Shown: piece after piece, positions 7,261 through 13,322 of the stretch | How the letters are laid out: every line of letters starts with the position of its first letter | Numbering within the stretch: the stretch's first letter is position 1 | From: an uncultured Clostridia bacterium | GTDB taxonomy: Bacteria; Bacillota; Clostridia; Lachnospirales; Bianqueaceae | DNA: 14,562 nucleotides | Direction of reading: 5' to 3' | Assembly: GCA_947570515.1 (NCBI GenBank) | Contig: CANOUM010000025.1 | Location: forward strand, 1-14,562 | Notes under the pieces: generated by a model | Database searches by the model: none | What the model saw: the letters and a program-made list of their open reading frames with translations, nothing else | What the model was told of the DNA's origin: nothing | Made by a program: the position numbers and the translations under genes

Positions 7261-7608
7261 TTATGACCGGTTACATCTACCTCTAAATCCATAGCCATCT
7301 TCACAGTTTCTGCCATGTCCTCGACCGCTCCCATTGTCATTTGTATATCCGTGATGACGTTCATCATAATCATCACAAACCCCATTATTATCCTCATCAA
7401 TATAACAGGGGCCATTTTCAAAGTTATCACACACTCCGTCCGCATCCTCGTCGATATAGCAGCTGTTATTTTCAAAATTATCACACACTCCATTTTGATC
7501 TACATCAACAAATTGAGGTGCGATCTCCTTTTCTGCCGGCACGATAGCGGCTGCTCCCGACGATAATGCCATTATAGCTGTTAAAATTCCAATAATTGCT
7601 TTTTCCAT
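7261..7608 (-). CDS. Small exported protein with three calcium-loop-like DxDxDGxCD repeats
   Basis: This 115-residue protein has an N-terminal signal-like segment (MEKAIIGILTAIMALSSGAA, residues 1-20) and then three near-identical repeats of about 18 residues (33-84). Each holds an acidic loop D-x-D-x-(D/N)-G-V-C-D: residues 35-43, 53-61 and 71-79. This resembles the calcium loops of thrombospondin type-3 and dockerin/EF-hand repeats. Seven of its residues are cysteines, regularly spaced within the repeats. The tail is Gly/His/Arg-rich (HHGYTNDNGSGRGHGR). No LPxTG anchor or lipobox is seen. I choose ATG 7608, which lies about 6 nt after AAGGAGG; a longer frame to 7653 lacks a site. It is first in the operon with the sigma and anti-sigma genes, so it may be sensed by, or modulate, the anti-sigma factor. 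I do not know a named family; function is inferred from composition and position. Confidence 0.8.
   Translation of the reverse strand: MEKAIIGILTAIMALSSGAAAIVPAEKEIAPQFVDVDQNGVCDNFENNSCYIDEDADGVCDNFENGPCYIDEDNNGVCDDYDERHHGYTNDNGSGRGHGRNCEDGYGFRGRCNRS
7357..7512 (-). repeat. Three tandem ~54-bp coding repeats
   Basis: Within the small exported-protein gene, three units of about 54 nt encode VDVDQNGVCDNFENN, IDEDADGVCDNFENG and IDEDNNGVCDDYDER. The DNA is clearly similar between units, for example the plus-strand block TTATCACACACTCC occurs twice. This points to fairly recent tandem duplication. Confidence 0.8.
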
Positions 7609-7657
7609 GTTCATCCTCCTTATTTTTAAATAGTCAATTCTGACCTGCTTCATCTAT

Positions 7658-7686
7658 AATACGATTCTTATGGAAAAATCCATTCA
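7658..7686 (-). promoter_or_regulatory. Candidate ECF-type promoter of the exported protein/sigma operon
   Basis: The minus strand reads TGAATG (7681-7686), 17 nt, then CGTATT (7658-7663), about 50 nt before the first gene. This resembles ECF promoters of the TGAAAC/CGTA type and would fit autoregulation. No matching sigmaA -35 box is seen at the right distance from TATTAT. It is a weak match and unproven. Confidence 0.4.
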
Positions 7687-7734
7687 CTTTTTTTATTTTT
7701 CTGCTCAAAAAAAGATACTCGATAATAGGTCGCA

Positions 7735-7785
7735 GATAAAAGCACTCCTTTTCCTTTTCATACAATAAAGAAAAAAGAGTGCCCT
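7735..7785 (-). terminator. Intrinsic terminator after the purE-ridA operon
   Basis: Downstream of the RidA stop, the minus strand has GCACTC (7777-7782) pairing with GAGTGC (7742-7747). The stem is extended inward by T-rich and A-rich arms around ATTGTATG, and a TTTT tract follows at 7738-7741. It isolates this operon from the sigma operon promoter downstream. Confidence 0.83.
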
Positions 7786-7803
7786 TATTCTTTTTATATT
7801 TCT

Positions 7804-8253
7804 TTATTTCAATTCAAAAATCATTTCAATCTCGATCGGCAAATTATCGGGAAGACATACCATCCCCACTGCAGAACGAGACGGTACCTCTCCAAATACT
7901 TCCATCAAAAGCTCGCTGGCGCCGTTAGCCACGGCCGGCTGCTGATAAAAATCAGGATCACTTGCAACAAAGGCCAGCATCTTAACACAGCTCTTCACAT
8001 TGTCAAGCCCCACATTGGCATCCACCACAGACAGCACATTCAGCATCGCATTGCGTGCCCATTTCTTACCCTCTTCTACCGTAATCTCCTTGCCCAGCTT
8101 ACCGCAGCCAATTTCATCGCCGATATTGCAGCCGCAGCCTGAAACATAAATCAGCTTTTCGCCAAATTCCTTAACCGGAGTATAAAGTCCTCCCTTAGGC
8201 GGAGCCGGGGGCAAAGTAATTCCTTTTTCTTTTAACACATCATAAACGCTCAT
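7804..8253 (-). CDS. RidA-family (YjgF/YER057c) enamine/imine deaminase-like protein
   Basis: This 149-residue protein of the Rid superfamily belongs to the longer (about 150 residue) PF14588-like branch. Members form trimers, and true RidA hydrolyses reactive enamines such as 2-aminoacrylate to keto acid and ammonia. Visible family features are LPPAPPKGGLYTPVK at the N-terminus, GKLGKEITVEEG, QPAVANGASELLMEVFGE, and the substrate-binding Arg126 in PSRSAVGM followed by LPIEIEMIFEL. The usual SGQGP segment reads SGCGC here, and with Cys50 gives an unusual cluster of three cysteines. The ATG at 8253 has AAGGAG about 8 nt upstream. It is last in the operon, 61 nt after a PLP enzyme expected to make 2-aminoacrylate, which supports a clean-up role. 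Deaminase activity is not assured in this branch. Confidence 0.9.
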   Translation of the reverse strand: MSVYDVLKEKGITLPPAPPKGGLYTPVKEFGEKLIYVSGCGCNIGDEIGCGKLGKEITVEEGKKWARNAMLNVLSVVDANVGLDNVKSCVKMLAFVASDPDFYQQPAVANGASELLMEVFGEVPSRSAVGMVCLPDNLPIEIEMIFELK

Positions 8254-8284
8254 TTTCCATTCTCCTTGTCAAAAATTTATTGCA

Positions 8285-8303
8285 GGCAGCACTTCATGCT
8301 GCC
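8285..8303. other. Short perfect hairpin between the PLP enzyme and RidA genes
   Basis: GGCAGCA (8285-8291) and TGCTGCC (8297-8303) form a 7-bp stem with a 5-nt loop in the 61-nt gap. No T-run follows directly on the minus strand, so it is not a classical terminator. It may stabilise mRNA ends or adjust RidA expression. It resembles part of the terminator at 5942-5983. Confidence 0.5.
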
Positions 8304-8314
8304 AAGCTTCATAA

Positions 8315-9436
8315 CTAAACCAGCATCCCGCGTGCTGCCACTTTTTCCCTCCGCAGTGTTTTACCATCATAAATATATACCTGATTTTGCATATTGATAG
8401 CTGTACAGACATGCACCGGCATCAGCTCAAGTACCTGACCAACCTGCAAATTCACGTTTCCCTCCGTACTTGTCAAGATGCCATGCTCCTCATTCATCCG
8501 TCTAAGCTGCAGATCCTTCCGTCCCTGTACCATCGCATAGGACGGATAATAATAAGGCGGCTGATCCAGCAGAATATCCATCGGAAACGTCTTTGTCCCC
8601 CCGTCAATTACAGCATACTCCTTCGCCGGCACACTCACCACCGTTGCATACAGCCTCACCGCCACCTGCTCCGGCTGAGCCGCCTTTTCCTGAATAAGCA
8701 TATAATCATTAAAAATATACGTACCCGGACGCACCTCATCTACATAGCCGCTCTTCGCTACATAAAGCCCTGTCGGCGTAGATCCTCCACTGATCTCCAA
8801 ATCCCTAAAGCCAAGCACCGCCAGCTGGGCTGCCACATCACGCAGCATCTCCCCCTCCTCCTGACCGGCCGCCTCATTATCCACCGTCGGCTTCTCGTCC
8901 AAAATCAGACTTTTAAAGGTATAGATGCCCGTTAACCGCAGATACGGCATCTGCTTCAGAGCCTGCGCCAGATCCTGCACATGCTCTCTGGTCACGCCAG
9001 TTCGCTTCGCCCCCGTATCTACCTCCATACGCACTTCAACCTCAATATCCGCTTCCGCCGCCGCCTCATTCAGCGCCTGCGCCTGCGAAATACTATCTAC
9101 CGCCAGTATCAATCTGCGAACTCTCTTAGCCAGCGCCATAGCACGAACCAGTTTCCTTTTTCCCACCAATGGGTAAGCAAGGAAAATATCCTCTATGCCG
9201 CTATCGGCCATAATTTCCGCTTCGGATACCTTGCAGCTGCAAATCCCCTGAGCGCCAGCTGCCAGCTGCAGCTGGGCGAAATAGGGCATTTTATGTGTTT
9301 TGATATGAGGACGCAGCTTGCAGTCATATGCATTTACCTGCTGCTGCATCCGTTTTATATTTTCTTTTGCAATGCGCTCGTCGATGACGATACAAGGCGT
9401 TTCTAATGTTTCAATCAACTCTTGGGGCAGCATCAT
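8315..9436 (-). CDS. D-serine dehydratase-like / D-threonine aldolase-family PLP enzyme
   Basis: This 373-residue protein of the fold-type III PLP family has an N-terminal alanine-racemase-like barrel and a C-terminal beta domain. It is the group that contains eukaryotic-type D-serine dehydratase and D-threonine aldolase. The PLP lysine is probably Lys46 in LRPHIKTHK (41-49). Other family blocks are the ISGGSTPTG glycine-rich phosphate loop and RPGTYIFNDY. The C-terminal metal site reads PVHVC, His342-x-Cys344. The His-x-Cys pair is the zinc pair of D-serine dehydratase, whereas D-threonine aldolases have His-x-Asp, so dehydration of D-serine to pyruvate and ammonia through 2-aminoacrylate is the better guess. 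The start is ATG 9436 (or the next ATG, 9433), with AAAGGA upstream; the longer TTG frame runs into the PurF-like gene. It starts 2 nt after that gene's stop, so translation is probably coupled. Confidence 0.87.
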   Translation of the reverse strand: MMLPQELIETLETPCIVIDERIAKENIKRMQQQVNAYDCKLRPHIKTHKMPYFAQLQLAAGAQGICSCKVSEAEIMADSGIEDIFLAYPLVGKRKLVRAMALAKRVRRLILAVDSISQAQALNEAAAEADIEVEVRMEVDTGAKRTGVTREHVQDLAQALKQMPYLRLTGIYTFKSLILDEKPTVDNEAAGQEEGEMLRDVAAQLAVLGFRDLEISGGSTPTGLYVAKSGYVDEVRPGTYIFNDYMLIQEKAAQPEQVAVRLYATVVSVPAKEYAVIDGGTKTFPMDILLDQPPYYYPSYAMVQGRKDLQLRRMNEEHGILTSTEGNVNLQVGQVLELMPVHVCTAINMQNQVYIYDGKTLRREKVAARGMLV

Positions 9437-9438
9437 CC

Positions 9439-10857
9439 TTATTCCTTTCCGTTCCAGCAATAGGTACAGAGCTCACATTCGGGAATGCCGATGGATTTAA
9501 TCAGCATTTCCAAACTGGGAAACTTGAGACTGGTAAAATGCATTTCCTTGCGGATTTCTTCGACCATATTTTGATACTCCTGTGTGGAAGCATCGGTATA
9601 GAGTTTAAAACGCTCCTGGCTTGGTATGCCTCCTTCCAGTTTGACGATCATACGACGGGCGATCAGATCCATATCAGAGGTAGAACGCGAAAAATTGATA
9701 TATTTACAGCCAAACATAATGGGCGGACAAGCAGGACGCACATGTACCTCTTTTGCGCCGCTCTGGTATAAAAAGTCAACTGTTTCTCTCAGCTGTGTAC
9801 CGCGTACAATGGAGTCATCAATAAATAACAGCTTTTTATCCTGGATCAGCTCATGTACAGGAATCAGCTTCATATGCGCAATCAAGTTTCTCACGCTCTG
9901 ATGTGTGGGCATAAAGCTGCGCGGCCATGTGGGCGTATATTTAATAAAAGGGCGCTTAAAGGGAACTCCCGAACGATTCGCATAGCCGATAGCAGCGGCT
10001 AATCCGGAATCCGGAATTCCTCCTACGCTGTCAAGTTCCAAATGATCCTTTTCATCTGCCTCCGCCATAAGGGCTCCGCAGCGATAGCGAGACTCCTCTA
10101 CATTTACCCCTTCATAGGTTGCTGTAGGATATCCATAATACGTCCACAGGAAAGAACATACGCGTTTTTTATCCATGGGAGGAATCTTGTTTTCCACACC
10201 CTTTTCGGATAAAAAGACAACCTCTCCGGGGCCAAGCTCACGAATCGTGCGATACCCCAGATTCAGATATGCATGTGATTCAAAGGAAGCACATAAGCTT
10301 CCATCATCCTTCTGTGCCAGAATAATCGGTGTTCTTCCCACCAAATCACGGCCGCAGTAAATTCCGCTTTGCGTCGCCACCATCAGTGACATCGAGCCAT
10401 CGATTCGCGTCTGTGCATAGCGGATTCCTTCTTCAATGCTTTCTTTTTGATTGATTAAAGTCGCCACCACTTCTGTAGGATTGATCTCGTTTCCGTTCAT
10501 TTCTAAGAAATGACCTGCCTGATCAAACAAAAGCTCCTTCACCAGCTCATCCAAATTATTGATCCGGCCCACTGTTGTGATGGCAAAATGACCCAGACTC
10601 GAACGAACCAAAAGAGGCTGCGGCTCTGAATCGCTGATACAGCCAATTCCTACATGACCGTGCATACGATTCGCCGCATTTTCAAATTTGCTTCTGAACT
10701 GCGCGTTTTCCAGCTTATGAATGGAGCGGTCAAATCCTTTTTCTGTATAGACCGCCATACCGCCGTTACGCGTTCCAAGATGTGAATGATAGTCAATACC
10801 AAAATATAAATCCATTGTACAGTCGCCTTTAGAGACGACGCCAAATATACCGCCCAT
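9439..10857 (-). CDS. PurF-like amidophosphoribosyltransferase paralog lacking the glutaminase catalytic residues
   Basis: This 472-residue protein has the full PurF layout: an N-terminal Ntn glutaminase-like domain (about 1-230) and a phosphoribosyltransferase domain (about 240-470). The PRPP loop is intact (FIDDSIVRGTQ, 345-355), as is IPDSGLAAAIGYA (281-293). Four cysteines match the [4Fe-4S] ligands of Bacillus PurF: Cys234, Cys384, Cys461 and Cys464. However, the N-terminus is MGGIFGV, so the nucleophile Cys1 of normal PurF (M-C-G-I-F-G) is Gly. The usual HNGN and SDTEV glutamine-site motifs read GRIN and NPTEV. Glutamine hydrolysis is therefore not expected. The start at 10857 is fixed by this conserved GGIFG block, although its GGGAG site is distant. 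It is clearly a paralog type rather than housekeeping PurF; it may use free ammonia or another amine donor. Confidence 0.9.
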   Translation of the reverse strand: MGGIFGVVSKGDCTMDLYFGIDYHSHLGTRNGGMAVYTEKGFDRSIHKLENAQFRSKFENAANRMHGHVGIGCISDSEPQPLLVRSSLGHFAITTVGRINNLDELVKELLFDQAGHFLEMNGNEINPTEVVATLINQKESIEEGIRYAQTRIDGSMSLMVATQSGIYCGRDLVGRTPIILAQKDDGSLCASFESHAYLNLGYRTIRELGPGEVVFLSEKGVENKIPPMDKKRVCSFLWTYYGYPTATYEGVNVEESRYRCGALMAEADEKDHLELDSVGGIPDSGLAAAIGYANRSGVPFKRPFIKYTPTWPRSFMPTHQSVRNLIAHMKLIPVHELIQDKKLLFIDDSIVRGTQLRETVDFLYQSGAKEVHVRPACPPIMFGCKYINFSRSTSDMDLIARRMIVKLEGGIPSQERFKLYTDASTQEYQNMVEEIRKEMHFTSLKFPSLEMLIKSIGIPECELCTYCWNGKE

Positions 10858-10877
10858 AATAAATTCTATTCTCCCGT

Positions 10878-11375
10878 TTAAATTTCTTCTGCCATCTGCT
10901 GCATCTTTTGATCCTTCATCAGCACTTCTTCTTCCATTGCCTTTTTCCCATCTTCCAACTTATCTGCCAGTGCGCTATCTGAAAGTGCCAGAATCTGCGC
11001 AGCTAAATGAGCGGCATTGCCGGCTCCGTTGACAGCCACCGTAGCTACCGGAATGCCGGTTGGCATCTGCACTGTCGCCAGAAGTGCATCCATTCCTCCA
11101 AGACCGGCCGATTGAATGGGAATGCCGATCACCGGTATCGTAGTATGAGCTGCCAAAACACCGGCTAAATGAGCTGCCATGCCGGCAGCAGCAATGATCA
11201 CACCAAATCCCTTTTCCTTGGCGGCGGCAGCAAATGCACTCGCCTGTGATGGTGTGCGGTGAGCACTCATTACATGTACTTCACATGGAATTTCATATGT
11301 CTTTAACACCTTGACAGCCTTTTGGACGACAGACCAATCACTATCGCTTCCCATGATCACAGCTACTTTTTTCAT
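10878..11375 (-). CDS. purE: N5-carboxyaminoimidazole ribonucleotide mutase / AIR carboxylase catalytic subunit PurE
   Basis: This 165-residue enzyme of de novo purine synthesis converts N5-CAIR to CAIR, or in the class II form carboxylates AIR directly. The nucleotide-binding start VAVIMGSDSDW (4-14), the catalytic SAHRTP (37-42, His39) and the AAAGMAAHLAGVLAAHT and VIGIPIQSAGLGGMDALLATVQMP blocks are all typical. The length is normal. ATG 11375 has GGAGG 7 nt upstream. No purK is in the window, so the class cannot be decided here. It is first in an operon with the PurF-like paralog, 20 nt away, and two amino-acid-related genes. An intrinsic terminator lies directly upstream, and no consensus promoter fits the short gap. 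Confidence 0.96.
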   Translation of the reverse strand: MKKVAVIMGSDSDWSVVQKAVKVLKTYEIPCEVHVMSAHRTPSQASAFAAAAKEKGFGVIIAAAGMAAHLAGVLAAHTTIPVIGIPIQSAGLGGMDALLATVQMPTGIPVATVAVNGAGNAAHLAAQILALSDSALADKLEDGKKAMEEEVLMKDQKMQQMAEEI

Positions 11376-11404
11376 CGTGTTTCCTCCGTTTTCTTCTTTT
11401 CAAA

Positions 11405-11450
11405 TCAAAAAGGCGTTCAAAAATTAAAATATCTTGAAACGCCTCTTTTT
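11405..11450 (-). terminator. Intrinsic terminator after the metK-nitroreductase operon
   Basis: The minus strand reads AGGCGTTTCAA (11434-11444), a 13-nt AT-rich loop, TTGAACGCCT (11411-11420), then a T-run. The stem has 10 pairs with one bulged T. A T-run also follows on the plus strand, so it could work in both directions. It occupies most of the 76-nt gap before purE and begins about 8 nt after the nitroreductase stop. Confidence 0.87.
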
Positions 11451-11451
11451 T

Positions 11452-12039
11452 CTATTTTTCTAAATTAGGCTGAATGGGTACAATAATCTCGTTCATACGG
11501 CGTTTAGGTACATGAAGTCGATGTTCCTCATCCAGATAATACTGAATAGAATCTCCTTCCTTCTCTTCCCAGACTGGATTTTCCGCCGGATATCCCAGTG
11601 CAATCAGCGAATGAATCTTACAAGCCTCCGGCACTCCTAAAAGCTTTGTCAGCTGCTTTCTGTCAAGCGATCCAATCCAGCAGCTGCCCAGTCCTTTTTC
11701 CACCGCTAAAAGCAGCATATTCTCGATGGCAGCGCCCGCATCCGTATCGTTCCCATTTTTCTTCAAATCTTCATTGATAAGCACCACGATATAAGCCGTA
11801 GGTCTAAATCCCGGCTTTGGTGCATAGTCCTTCAGATACCCAGCCCAGCGGGTACAGGCAAAAACAGGCTCCAGAAGCTGCTTCTGATGCACAATCATAT
11901 ATTGAAGAGGCTGAATATTAGCTGCCTGCGGCGCTAATCGAGCACCCATCACAAGTTCATACAGCATGTTCTTTTCGATGGGCTGCGGAGAAAAACGCCG
12001 AATGCTGCGTCTCTTCTCAATTGCTTCTAAAACGTTCAT
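11452..12039 (-). CDS. Nitroreductase-family FMN-dependent oxidoreductase
   Basis: This 195-residue protein belongs to the nitroreductase superfamily, flavin enzymes that form dimers and reduce nitro groups, quinones or flavins with NAD(P)H. The N-terminal RRSIRRFSPQPIE (9-21) is the FMN-binding start, followed by APQAANIQPLQYMIV, the usual PSxxNxQPW-like region. The block AAIENMLLLAVEKGLGSCWIG and IALGYPAE are also typical. No signal peptide or cluster-binding domain is present. ATG 12039 follows AGGAGG by about 5 nt, and the gene starts 18 nt after metK, so both are transcribed together. Substrate is unknown; no functional tie to SAM synthesis is apparent. Confidence 0.93.
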   Translation of the reverse strand: MNVLEAIEKRRSIRRFSPQPIEKNMLYELVMGARLAPQAANIQPLQYMIVHQKQLLEPVFACTRWAGYLKDYAPKPGFRPTAYIVVLINEDLKKNGNDTDAGAAIENMLLLAVEKGLGSCWIGSLDRKQLTKLLGVPEACKIHSLIALGYPAENPVWEEKEGDSIQYYLDEEHRLHVPKRRMNEIIVPIQPNLEK

Positions 12040-12057
12040 GACAGCCTCCTATTCCAC

Positions 12058-13245
12058 TTAGCTTTCCAGATACTCCTTCAATGCACCGGCCTTATCGGTC
12101 TGCTCCCATTTTACACCCAGCTCTTCACGCCCCATATGTCCATAGGCCGCCAGCTTTTTATAAATGGGCTTTCTAAGATCAAGCTCTCGGATAATCGATG
12201 CCGGTCGAAGATCAAATACATGCTGGATCGCTTCCGAAATCTTCTCATCCTCATAAACGCCTGTATCAAAGGTATCCACCATAACCGAAACCGGTTTGCT
12301 TACGCCAATCGCATAGGCCAGCTGAACTTCACATTTCTTAGCCAGACCGGCAGCCACCACATTTTTAGCTGCATAACGGGCAGCATAGGCAGCGCTGCGA
12401 TCCACCTTAGTCGGATCCTTACCGGAAAAACAGCCGCCGCCATGACGTGCATAGCCGCCATATGTATCCACAATAATCTTACGGCCGGTTAATCCGCTGT
12501 CTCCCTGTGGTCCGCCGATGATAAACCGACCTGTCGGATTGATATAAAACTTAGTGTTGTCATCCATCATATCTGCCGGAAGCACCTTTAAAATTACATT
12601 CTCCATAATGTCCTTGCGCAGCTGCTCCATGGACACTTCACTGCTATGCTGAGAAGAAACGACAACAGCCTCAATTCTTTTAGGCTGATCGTTTTCAAAC
12701 TCAATCGTAACCTGTGACTTTCCGTCAGGTCTCAGATATGGCATCAAACCTGACTTTCTTACCTCTGTAAGACGTTTTGCCAATTGATGAGACAAAGACG
12801 CTGTCATCGGCATCAGCTCAGGCGTTTCATCGCAGGCATATCCAAACATCATGCCCTGATCTCCTGCTCCAAATAAATCCTCTTCACTGGAAGAGCCGGA
12901 CTTATTCTCCATAGAATGATCCACACCCAGCGCAATATCGGCTGATTGTTCATCAATCACGGTCATTACAGCGCAGGTATTACAATCAAAACCATACTCC
13001 GCATTATTATATCCTATTTCCTCAATCACACTGCGTGCTATTTTCGGAATATCTACATAGCATTTTGTACTGATTTCCCCCATGATCATCACCATACCGG
13101 TAGTCGCCGTCGTTTCACAGGCAACACGTCCCATAGGGTCATTTGCTAGGATTTCATCCAAAATGGCATCAGAAATCTGGTCACAGATCTTATCCGGATG
13201 TCCTTCTGTCACGGACTCAGATGTAAAAAAATGTCGATTATACAT
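12058..13245 (-). CDS. metK: S-adenosylmethionine synthetase (methionine adenosyltransferase)
   Basis: This 395-residue enzyme makes S-adenosylmethionine from methionine and ATP in the cytosol. It is full length. Key blocks are TEGHPDKICDQISDAILD (13-30, ATP and magnesium site with His16 and Asp18), FGAGDQGMMFGYA (methionine/ATP loop region), and HGGGCFSGKDPTKVDRSAAY (phosphate-binding loop, where the more common reading is GGGAFSGKD). ATG 13245 is preceded by AAGAAGGG, an adequate site about 6 nt away. The gene has its own promoter in the 77-nt gap after the HD gene. That gap is too short for a SAM riboswitch, and none is recognisable. It may also receive read-through from recF. Confidence 0.98.
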   Translation of the reverse strand: MYNRHFFTSESVTEGHPDKICDQISDAILDEILANDPMGRVACETTATTGMVMIMGEISTKCYVDIPKIARSVIEEIGYNNAEYGFDCNTCAVMTVIDEQSADIALGVDHSMENKSGSSSEEDLFGAGDQGMMFGYACDETPELMPMTASLSHQLAKRLTEVRKSGLMPYLRPDGKSQVTIEFENDQPKRIEAVVVSSQHSSEVSMEQLRKDIMENVILKVLPADMMDDNTKFYINPTGRFIIGGPQGDSGLTGRKIIVDTYGGYARHGGGCFSGKDPTKVDRSAAYAARYAAKNVVAAGLAKKCEVQLAYAIGVSKPVSVMVDTFDTGVYEDEKISEAIQHVFDLRPASIIRELDLRKPIYKKLAAYGHMGREELGVKWEQTDKAGALKEYLES

Positions 13246-13290
13246 CCCAAACCCTTCTTTCTTCGAAATTTGTCACTATCCAACTGAATA

Positions 13291-13319
13291 AATATAAGGC
13301 ATAATCCGTACAAAGTCAA
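13291..13319 (-). promoter_or_regulatory. SigmaA-type promoter of metK
   Basis: The minus strand has TTGACT (13314-13319), a 17-nt spacer and TATATT (13291-13296). The predicted transcript start is near 13284, giving a leader of about 40 nt. The -35 box lies directly after the stop of the HD gene. There is no hairpin or riboswitch-like fold in the short leader. Confidence 0.82.
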
Positions 13320-13322
13320 CCA

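Noticed and set aside
7357..7512. CRISPR-like array
   Set aside because: The repeats are in-frame coding units of the exported protein with no unique spacers and no cas genes.
8260..8275. TTGACA just upstream of ridA as a -35 box
   Set aside because: A -10 box 17 nt downstream would fall inside the ridA coding start, and no TATAAT-like sequence is there. The match overlaps the ribosome binding region.
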